NCBI GenBank assembly: GCA_947172415.1
Contig: OX359197.1
Coordinates: 6,573,673 to 6,637,672, forward strand
Length of the DNA: 64,000 nt
Origin: Chondrosia reniformis
Lineage: Eukaryota > Porifera > Demospongiae > Chondrillida > Chondrillidae
Reading direction: 5' to 3'
Both the position numbers and the translations under genes were made by a program. Position 1 is the stretch's first letter; each line of letters opens with the position of its first letter. Below are positions 54,679 to 64,000 of the stretch, one piece after another. Under the pieces are notes generated by a model. That model worked only from the letters and a program-made list of their open reading frames with translations. It did not search any database and was not told the origin of the DNA.

Positions 54679-57600
54679 ATGACCGATCGAGAAGTCCCAA
54701 ACCTAGACTCAAGTTAGTGCCTGAGAATCAGACGATATAAATTTGTCCGTAAAGTCGAGTTTTGTCACTTTAAATGTATTAAATAATCACAGCGGAACGG
54801 ATTAATTTAGGAAGTAGATCATATTTTGAGGAATCGACTTTGATTGTAAGAGTAAAGAATTCGAAGTACTATTGATACTTCATAGTAGATACAGTCAGAG
54901 TATATGTGGTCTGTCAATATACGTAGTTTGTCCATCTAGGCTATAAAAGTTCATTTCTGGAAATCCATAGATCTAGTCATCTAGCTGTCCATGTTACTTA
55001 CAGTTCATGTATCATTGATAATTCTTTTAGTGCTAACACCTGAGGAAGAGATTCCCTACTTTCAGGATCCAGGTATGTCAATTTGATACAGCATGGGAAA
55101 CCTAATTTAAAATTACTTTCTTTTTGTTGTATGAACCATGCATGCCAAGAAATTGATGGTAAAATAAAGAGAACAAACAATTAAAATTTCTACTGTTCTT
55201 ACTTGTATATTCAGCTGTTCCGCCAAAGGAGGAATCTCAGCCACCAGCTGCAGGTATTTTGTATAGCCTCTCAGTAACCATGCTAAGCCTTATATGAGAG
55301 ATGTGCATGTTTCTAGATCCAATTATCAAATCAGCTACTACTAATAGCACCAAGACATCTGAAAAAGACAAATCTACTCAAGTAAGCTTAAGGAAATATA
55401 TGCATATGTGATATGTTGTGTTTGCTAGGTACGTATTTAACCTTTAAATGACTGCAAGTAATTAAGCTTAGTAACTTCTTAATATATTATATTATATATT
55501 GTTGTTATTATCATTTAATATATTAGGAATCAACCAGTAAATTTGTTCCAGACAAAGGCTCACTAACGTATGATATGGTAAGACCGGGTGCCACTGGTGC
55601 TTCAGATGAAGGCTCTGTTAAATATAAGCGTGCTCAATCTTCAATGCCTATAGCTAGTGAGTACGTGCACATTTACAGTTTTAGTGATTATCTGAAATTG
55701 TCTTAAATTACATGTTTTACTTTTATAGATGAACCTTCTGAAGCCTCTTTTCCTTTGCAACCTGATGTTATATCTGCACGTATGTCTCCAATGTTGTGTA
55801 TTATTGTACTTTGACCCCACTTGCATGATGTATTTCTCATTTTAATTGTATAGCTGCCCCTAAAGAAGAACCAGGTCCACCCAGAATTAAAAGTCAACAA
55901 GAAGAAACACAGCATGATAGACAATCAGGTTAACATTATGTATAAAGAATGTAGACAACTTGAGAGTAGTACTGTACGTAGGAGTGAGAATGCCTATTAG
56001 TTTAGTAGCTTAATAGGCTATATACAACCAACTACTGCATGTACTGTAACTAATTTAGTTGTCAGTACAAGAGATCCCTTTTAATTGGAATTGTCTACAT
56101 ATATAATATGGTGAATCTTTAGTATTACTGTGTGCACATCTCATGTATTAGCAACCGGTCAAGCTAGGGAAACTAGGGAGCATCTCTTCAATATTGCATT
56201 TTGGATTAGTAGGGAAGATCATATTCAAAAAAATAGTGCTGCTGTACTTGCTATGGATTTGGGTGTTTTTAGCTATTTTCATTCCAAAGCAAAACATTTT
56301 GCATTAGAAAAGCAGGCATTCACCATAATGTGGGAATGGATAAAGGAGATGAAGTTTAACATATCTCAGGATCAATCAACCATAGATGAAATCTTAATTA
56401 ATGTTTTTCTAAAAAGGCGATTCTACCAGACTATAGGGGAAGCGTTTGTGCAAGGTCGTGAAGGTATGTTTATATATTTATTATATTACTATTATTATTA
56501 GAGTGATACGTGTATGTACTTTTTAGAAAGAAACACAAGGCCAAGCTGGGGCCCATGAGTCACTATACATCTATCTATATAGGTAATACATGAATAATCG
56601 ATGTGATAATCAAACCACAAGTAATAATCAATGAAACATCATAAAGAGGGAAAAACACGAAAGAAGCAATTGCTGGGAATTGTAATCGTAATCGTAATCG
56701 TAATCGTAATCAGAAACATGTATGCTCATGGTAATAAAAAAATTAAGTTTTTATGTATAGTCACTAAAAGCCATGCAAGCATAGTTACAATAGTTAGATT
56801 GAAGGCAGGACTCGTGACCTGCAGTCATTATTGGCAAGTGTAAATGAGTCAAATCTGACGGGTCTCCCTTGACGAGATCTGTCTCCTCTGATTGCATTGA
56901 TCGAGGATTTGAGGAGGGCAAAGTTGATCTTGATGCGAATCCATGAGATCACCTGACCATATGGCTCACCTCGCTTCGCTGAGATCAGGTCAGCCAGATG
57001 CTTGTATGCCACTGCTGTAGACTTGCTCGTCCCTCCAAAGATCAAGAAGACAAGGGGAGTGAAGGAGCTCATCTCTACCTCTCTGATGCATTCTTCATAC
57101 TGCCTACGCTTTCCCCGCTCTTGCAATCGGTATACTGCTTCCAGGGAGGAGTTGCGATAGCTTTGGGCAGTTGGATTGCAGATCCTTACGTCAAAAAATG
57201 CCCTTTGACTATCGTTCTATGACGTAATAACTTTTTCTCTATACATGTGTGTACTGTGCTGGCTTAGTATTATTATTATATTATATATAAACATGTATGC
57301 TTAGTCTCTAATATTATTAATCAGCTGCTATACGTATATATATATATACAACTCTTCATCTTCATCTGCTGGACTTTCTGAGCTTAATAACAAATCACAT
57401 TGTTACATATCTGCATAGGGTTCCAACTTCATATTCAATCATTTTGATTAAAGTTATCAATCATTCCTAAGAACATTTCTATCATTATGTAATATGGTTG
57501 AAGTATCATCTGCAATTGAGGGACTATATATCCTCACAATTGCTGTAGTCTAGCCTATATATTACAAGATGTAAAGAAGGTTATAGGAAGATTATATATA

Positions 57601-60201
57601 TATGTGTATACCTTTGGTATATATGAGGTTCATTATCCATTGTTGTTTTTGTTTTATACAGCCATTATTGCAAATATAAGAAGTGAACCTCAGTATGGTA
57701 TGTATCTTTGCATGTATACCGCTAACTCTAGTTAGAAGACTTATTCAGTTGGCCACTGTTAGCTTTTGATTGACCTTCCTATATGACAGGTTTATAGTGT
57801 TAAATAGAAAGGTTAAGATGCTATACTATCCTTATTTCTTTGGTGTCCTCAGATTATTATAAGTTTAAGAAGCCAACAAATGCAATAGAAGTTAGAGGAA
57901 CAGGTGTTAAGTTTCGAAGTTAGTAATTGGTACCAGTCTTATCATATACATACCATATACGTACTTCCAGAAATATTATTTGATATGAGTGTCTTGTATA
58001 TATTGTGTGTCACTATAGTACATGTAAATGGACAGTGAAGCTGCAGGCTGTAATTTATTATTGTCGTTTTGATTTTTGTTAGTTGAATTGAACAAGCATG
58101 TAGAAGAATATCAGAAAAGGTATCCCCAAACACAAAGAAGAATAGATGGATCAGAAATGCCCCCAATTAATGGACTATTATCAGTATCCCTTGGCATAGG
58201 GAAAACATATTTGTAAGTAAAATCATAGTACAATAGAACTTATCTGACCCCCCTGTGTTGGTAGTACACTGGAAAGAATATTCAGATACATCACTGAAGT
58301 GAAGTAATTCTTCTACAAATGGCTAGTAAATTATACCCTATACTGTATTACAATAATGTGTATACATTATTCTTTAGCTAGAAAAGAAGTTCATCATGGC
58401 CATTCTCTTTTGCCAGCTTTCCATATCAATTATGTAAACATAGCACTTCTACTGTTCTAGAACCAATTTGCTTCATGTAGAGCATTTTCAAAATAGGGTT
58501 GCCTATTTAAAAAAGTCAACGACAATTTAGAATTAATTTGTATGTGTGAATGCTGTACAGAATTGTAGTTCTAGCACTGTTTCATATTTTTAGTATTACA
58601 GTGCATACAACACAGTAATATAACTTATTTTTAATATTACTTAGAAATGGAGTTGGATCTGGTACCTGCTTCTTCATAGAACTACCAGGAAAGCAATTTG
58701 TACTGGTAACTTGCTGTCACAACATATTATCAAAGGAGATGGGCAGAGCATATAAGTACAAAACTACTACAGAGTCTAAAGTTTTAGAAGCTATCAAGGA
58801 GAATTTTTCTAACTTGAAGATTAGAGTGCCAAATCAGTCATTTGCCTTTGATTCTGCACGTAGGGAATATTCATTGGATCAAATCTGCAGTAAATGGCCT
58901 GACCCTCTATTTCATGCAGTTAAGGTTAGTACAGAATATATCCTGCATAAGAGTCTGCCTATACTTTAGTCACCAAATACCTTTGAAAACAAAGTATTTT
59001 TACATTGCAAATCGGCCACTACATGCATAAAGATTTCCTAGGTACGTATATGATGTATATGTAATTCAGATTCAAATATTAGAAAATGAGTCTATTTCTT
59101 ATTTATATGAAACTTGCATTATTATAATATTCTCTATGTATGGATATATGTATATCTATTATACAATATGCAGGTTGCTGATATGATTGGGATAAAAGTT
59201 AAGGATCCGAAAGAATTTGGGTCAAATGTCAACCCTATGCCAGTTAATCCCGAAAGGTATAATGAAAAGAATGGGCCGCTTGTGGCATTTGGCTCTTATA
59301 TCATGATAGTTCAGTGCCCTGACACTTATGTGAGACATTCTCAGGGAACTGTAGTGGAGTGTGAAGGTAAAGTTTCAGCTCAGCAGTATACACATGTATA
59401 TATGTGTGATTACCTTTTGAATTATCAATATATATACTCCTGCTTGATGTTGTTGCATGCATGATAATAAGGGAGTCAAATTAATCTTTTTAAGTTTTTA
59501 TTCAGGAAGCTAAGTACGTACATGCACAACTATAACCTTATCCCTCATATATCTGGACGTTTACAATCTTTCAACTCAATTTTAATGGTTATATATGTAT
59601 ATACCATAGCTATATGGTTTTATGGTTATGATATATGTACGTATAATATATAGACCTTTAGGAAGGAATTTAAAGATGATGCAACCAGTATGCCTACCAT
59701 TAATTGCATGCTATGCTTATAAACCTAATTGCATCATACTATACAAAATTGACCAATCTAAAAGGAAAAGTGATTCACAGCAGAATAATAGTTGCCATTT
59801 TATATAGAGACTTAAGGGTTAGACATAAGTCTGTACATCTCTAGTTTCTATTTTAGTCATCAATTTGATTGTGTGATAAAAGTGAGCCAAAGAATTATAT
59901 ACACAATAAAGGTTAGGTATACAGTTTAGATAACTATAAGCATAAACAAATCAAAATGTGCAATACATAGAATTACTATACATTTTAATTTAAAACATGT
60001 TACTTCATGGCTATAGGAATTCGAAGAATTGGATACGATTGCAGCACTGAAAGTGGATCATCTGGAGCGCCTATACTGTACAACTCTGAGCAAGATTGCA
60101 TTGTGGTTGGTGTTCATACAAAATACGATAACCCTTTGAACTACGGAAGCCTGCTTACCAAGTCATTTCTTGATAAACTGATGGACTTAAATAAACTATA
60201 A
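54679..60201 (+). CDS. Death-fold domain fused to a trypsin-like serine protease
   Basis: Fourteen exons: 54679-54712, 55031-55072, 55215-55253, 55317-55381, 55527-55656, 55729-55779, 55854-55928, 56152-56463, 57662-57697, 57853-57918, 58083-58212, 58645-58924, 59174-59366, 60017-60201. They give 545 residues with every phase matching. Residues 1-145 are a disordered Pro/Glu-rich linker from many tiny phase-1 exons. About 146-249 is an all-helical domain of death-domain type (EKQAFTIMWEWIKE, STIDEILINVFLKRRFYQTI). From about 325 is a trypsin-like peptidase: GVGSGTCFFIEL, the His block VLVTCCHNIL, and the Ser block STESGSSGAPILY followed by VVGVHT. The Asp of the triad is not certain. The Ser block recalls FAM111/HtrA-like peptidases. 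No signal peptide, so intracellular. Confidence 0.8.
56681..56711 (+). repeat. (TAATCG)n microsatellite
   Basis: About five copies of a 6-base unit in the intron after the death-fold exon. Confidence 0.85.
56794..57190 (-). mobile_element. Reverse-transcriptase-element fragment (C-terminal part)
   Basis: The minus strand encodes QERGKRRQYEECIREVEMSS, FTPLVFLIFGGTSKSTAVAY and KINFALLKSSINAIRGDRS, preceded by NPTAQSYRNSSLEAVYRL. This is the pattern seen downstream of the reverse transcriptase in non-LTR elements (re-worked RExxKRRxYxxRxxxVE, sFTPLVF and LLRS...RGsR blocks). Only this piece is present, in antisense inside the protease gene's intron. G+C is higher than in the surrounding intron. 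Confidence 0.65.
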
Positions 60202-60632
60202 CCTGTAGTACGTACATTGAATTACCCTGTATTTTCATGCCACCCCCTACTTAGAGAGTACTAGTAACATTATCCTTTCAAATTGATGTACTATATTATG
60301 TACATATACATTTCAACAATATAAAAGACAAAATGCATCGAATTTTACTTTGAAGAAGTGGAACCATGTTATGTATATATTGAACAAACATGATTAATTT
60401 AACTACAAATCAATTAATATAATGTATATAACAAAAATAAGACGTGCAAACCAAATATGGTAATAAATTCATACAGTGTATTTGACAGCTAATGGAATGT
60501 CTAGAAGTGCATGACCAGAGAAGATTATCAAAATGGTAAGTATTGTACAGTATTCACTCGGGTTTCTAATTAGTTTTATTAAGCAATAGTAACAGGCATA
60601 CAGTAAATGGTCGCGCGGAAGCATTTGGAATG
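60202..60632. other. Convergent intergenic region
   Basis: It lies between the stop codons of the protease gene and the minus-strand gene N; AT-rich, presumably overlapping 3' UTRs. Confidence 0.5.
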
Positions 60633-62903
60633 TTAGCGGCCAAAGACAAGAGCAGGATTGAAATCCTTGGTCTCCTCCTGACAGAGGAGGATTGGGGAGT
60701 CACTCCGATATTGGTTGACAGGCATTGGAGAGGAGGGAGGAGTAAAGTATTCCTGCAAATACTCATTACCTAATCTACCACCAGGATCCGGATCCTCCAC
60801 TGCACGGAAAAAGTGATATTCTTCTGTTTCACTCAGTGTGGAATCAGCAACTTGATGCATGTTCTTTTCTTTTTCAGACCAGAACAGATCATTATTTACT
60901 GTAGTAGAGTCATCATGATCTGTAGGAACCAACTCGTTACTCTCTTGCATTATTTTTAAACTTGGATTAAGTTTTGTTTTTCTCTCAAAACGATCATAAC
61001 TTGACCTAGGATCAGTTTTAGTGGATAACTGCTGGTCATTACGGGGCCTTTGACTAGGTTTGATGGCTATCACGTGCACCTTATCACCATCGTCATCATG
61101 CACTGGCACGGAAGCTTCTTTATAGTATACGTATTCATGAGCTTCTTCTTCAGCCATTCCTATGTGTTCTTTGTCCTTGTCTGGGTGCTTTGCTTGTTTT
61201 TGCTTGTGCCTTTTAATTTTAGGATCAGAGGATGGTGATTCCTTAGTATTTTCTGGTGGTTTTTGTTGGCCTTTCAGTTGCTCTGAGTTGGCAGTGGCTA
61301 GCATTTCATGACTATTTCTGCTTGCAGTAGCCTTTGGTTGTGAAGTAGCTATCTTCTTCTGGTCTTTTCCTCTAATGCAGCTGGAAGCTCCTTGAAAAGG
61401 AGTTTTTGGCTTGGTACCTGACCTAACTAATTCACTTTTATCACATGCCTTCTCTGTGACTTCTTGAGTGGTTACTGTGTATCCACTAGCAACGCTTTCC
61501 TTTGAATCAGTGACATTAATCTTTTCATCTAGGTTATTACTATGGCTAATGTGTGCAATGGATTCTACTTGTACTTCTGTTTTTCTTCCTGAGCACTCCA
61601 AAGAATATTCTTTCACAACAGGATTCTAAACATTAAGAAACACACACAGCAGCAATTTCCAACCAAAACATAATATAGAATTTATAATTACCGTCCTCTA
61701 GAATGTACATCATTCACTCTATTAAGTAAAAAACCTCAGTGGGTTGTTTTCCTATGTTTCTGGAAGTACCAGTCTGCAGTGGAGTTGCAAAATCATTCCT
61801 GTCTAATGGCTTACCTAGATACTCCTGGCTAGAAACCTGTGTGTACATAAACCAACAATTATAAATGTATTTAATTTATAGCATCAGAACCACATACGTA
61901 CATAATACATAACACGTACGTATAAGATACCAATCAAATATGTAAAATGAAATAATCTTTCAAAAGTATCATGACTGTAGAAGACCCTCATGGTCGAAAC
62001 GTCTGACAGCCAAGAACAACAAAAAAAACTGCGTCTTTAAACGCTCTAAAAGTTGAAAAATGATACCTTCAAATTTTAAGTTCGAAGCAATTAGAAGGAA
62101 TCCTTATGCTATTAAAATGAAATAACTTACATTCTTAATTTCCAGTGCTTTCTGTATGGAATCTTCACATTTGGAGATAATAAACTTCGGTATCTGAATG
62201 TTTAGAAATTATAAAACACTATAATGACTATATAGGTCTACTGTATACAGAGATTTGAATTTTGTATAAATGTGATAAAAACAGATAGCTTTTGAGACGT
62301 TTATATACAAACTGTATATAACTAGTTGGAGATAAGTTGCACAAACTCTTTGCAATGTTCTGATGGTATGTAGCTACAAATAATCACTGGAAAATATTAT
62401 GCCAGGCCAACCAAACGAACTTTAAGTTACTTAGGGATTATCCATACTCATCACTTCTGTGTTTGGGTGCATCATGGATAGCTCAAGTAGGGATGGTACA
62501 TAAACAACAGCAAATATGTAGTTAAATCAAAAATTGTTGATTTATTAGGTGTTAATTGAATAGGCCAAACATGTTTTTTGACCAATGTACTCTCTGATAA
62601 TCTTGAACTTAATCAAATGTTCACATAAAGAAAGAAATGTATTCTTACTGATTCTGGCAGCTCAGATGCTGTATCTGAAATAACAAAAATGTCCAACTGT
62701 AAATAGCTTGTCTTTTGCCTAGCTGCCTTTGGATTGGATGCATGTGAGATAGGCTGAAGGTTCCACGCTTTCAATTCAGTTACACCAATGGTGAGTTTTG
62801 CAGCTGCCGTCAATGCCGAAATGATTGCTTTGTTACTCACTCCTTTGTGCCCAAAGTGATTTATCTGTAAGTGTACTGTAATCTTCTTCTTGCTTTGATA
62901 CAT
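60633..62903 (-). CDS. Gene N: unknown protein, 5' end uncertain
   Basis: Minus-strand exons 62903-62649 (or starting earlier), 62193-62131, 61836-61735, 61625-60633, all joined in phase 0, give about 470 residues. The first part looks structured and conserved (ITVHLQINHFGHKGVSNKAI, AAKLTIGVTELKAWNLQP, ARQKTSYLQLDIFVI). The last exon (331 codons) is charged and disordered, with KIKRHKQKQAKHPDKDKE, a Tyr patch EYVYYKE and proline-rich PPSSPMPVN. I do not recognise the family. ATG 62903 is the first Met in the exon, but an acceptor-like CCAG about 20 bases upstream also fits the frame, so another exon may lie further upstream. A stop in frame at 62967-62969 bounds the exon. Confidence 0.6.
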
Positions 62904-62969
62904 TCTAATTTCTATACAATTCGCAATAACTGGATTATGGTGTGATATTGTACAAATCAATACACATCA

Positions 62970-64000
62970 CTGTATAGCATGTATAGTTCAAGCAGATCGA
63001 AATGATCATAAGAATCCAACCAGAGAGCTACTGAATTACCAGGGCTCTGCGAGCTATATAATAATATAATCCGCCCGAAATTCTCCGAAATTTAGTGGCG
63101 AATCCGGGGGGGGGGGGGGGGGGGGCTCAAATCCTAGGCCTGTCCAGCTTAAATCCTAATAAATCTGTAGCTAAAAAGATTCAAATTACTAGTCTAAAGA
63201 AATTTTCATCCAGTCTCAGAATTAAGGAATGTATGGGGATCATTAATAGGCTAGAAAGATCCACTTTTATTTCGACAGCTATTTTTTACTAAAAATAGTT
63301 CGTTCCCACATGACTAGAATAATTATGTCACGATTTCCCGGTTTGTTGGCGCACTTTAACCTGTTGGCAAAACAAATAGGGCGGAAGGTATTCAGATGAA
63401 GTTTTTTTCGTTTTTAACAGCCTATCAGTTGTTGTGCTGTAAATTTCGCTGCATTACACTCCCAGATCCCTATTTCTTTGAGCCATCTCAGAAACATTAG
63501 CATATACCCCCTGGAAAAAAATTGGATCCGCCCTTGCAAATCCATATCTATCAGTGGCCAACACTATCTTTATCGGGACCACACGATTCTCTAATTGGCG
63601 CGCTTCAATATCCATACCAAAAACGACTCAAAGTTCTCACAAATTATTGATTATTAACACTTACTTTCTTTCACAGGGAAAACAATAGGAAGGATTATCT
63701 TCTATCAAAGCTTTTTCTCTTCACAAAAATGAGTATATATTATAATATGTATATGTAGTATAAACGTTTATTAATAAAAAAATATGATGGGAACTTGTAC
63801 TGTCTATTATACGCAATAATAATAGTATACTGTACATATATATAATAATGTTTGCATGTTTGATTAGAAAATGGCATCCAAAAGGCAAATGATTCCCCTT
63901 CTTGCCAAGTGAGTATATAGTCATGTTTTGACCAAGTATCTAACGAGGTGATGTATAGTTCTGCAGTCCAGGCCACAGCTATTTTGCTTCCATGTTCTTT
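62970..64000. other. Right-end region, mostly non-coding
   Basis: It contains a 20-G homopolymer (63106-63125) and unassigned AT-rich sequence. Near the end, 63871-63908 could be a small plus-strand first exon (MASKRQMIPLLA, donor GTGAGT). The opposite strand is also open from 64000 to about 63850 (AVAWTAELYITSLDTWSK), so the coding strand there is undecided. Confidence 0.35.

Overview
This looks like animal nuclear DNA, most likely from a sponge (a demosponge such as Amphimedon). That is an inference. It rests on AT-rich sequence, short GT-AG introns, compact gene spacing, animal-type genes (an SH3-SH2-kinase Src, an EndoU endoribonuclease, the LRR protein PPP1R42), and tandem families of Ig-like receptors that I cannot match to a named vertebrate family. 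Exon boundaries below were placed by hand from splice signals, reading-frame phase and comparison between paralogues in the window.

Layout. 2-841 is the last exon of a protein with a tyrosine-motif-rich tail. 1114-3890 holds two divergent intronless coiled-coil genes. 4197-9125 is a decayed DNA transposon with 379-bp terminal inverted repeats, pogo/Tigger-type transposase remains (one piece inverted) and a broken Ulp1-protease/PHD gene. 10179-26175 is a cluster of four Ig-like single-pass receptors (called A-D here). 26692-28713 is an intronless multi-pass membrane protein on the minus strand, sharing a 189-bp divergent promoter with PPP1R42. EndoU and the Src-family kinase follow on the plus strand (28903-42856). 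44208-45824 is an intronless family-4 glycosyltransferase that looks bacterial. 46053-52874 is a second receptor cluster (J1, J2, K) with Ig and FN3 domains, partly formed by very recent duplication. The last part holds a small unknown minus-strand gene, a 14-exon death-fold plus trypsin-like protease gene, and an unknown minus-strand gene whose 5' end is not resolved.

How they may work together. Nearly all receptor ectodomain exons are phase 1-1, so domains can be duplicated, skipped or swapped without a frameshift. The window shows each of these: C and D share ectodomains but have unrelated tails, K joins a divergent N-terminal half to a J2-like C-terminal half, and J1 is a truncated copy of J2. 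J2 and K carry YEEC and NPSY tail motifs that could engage SH2 and PTB adaptors, and a Src-family kinase lies 3 kb away from that cluster. A fast-evolving Ig-receptor block next to a Src kinase and a death-fold protease is a plausible self/non-self or immune locus. The sequence alone does not show that.
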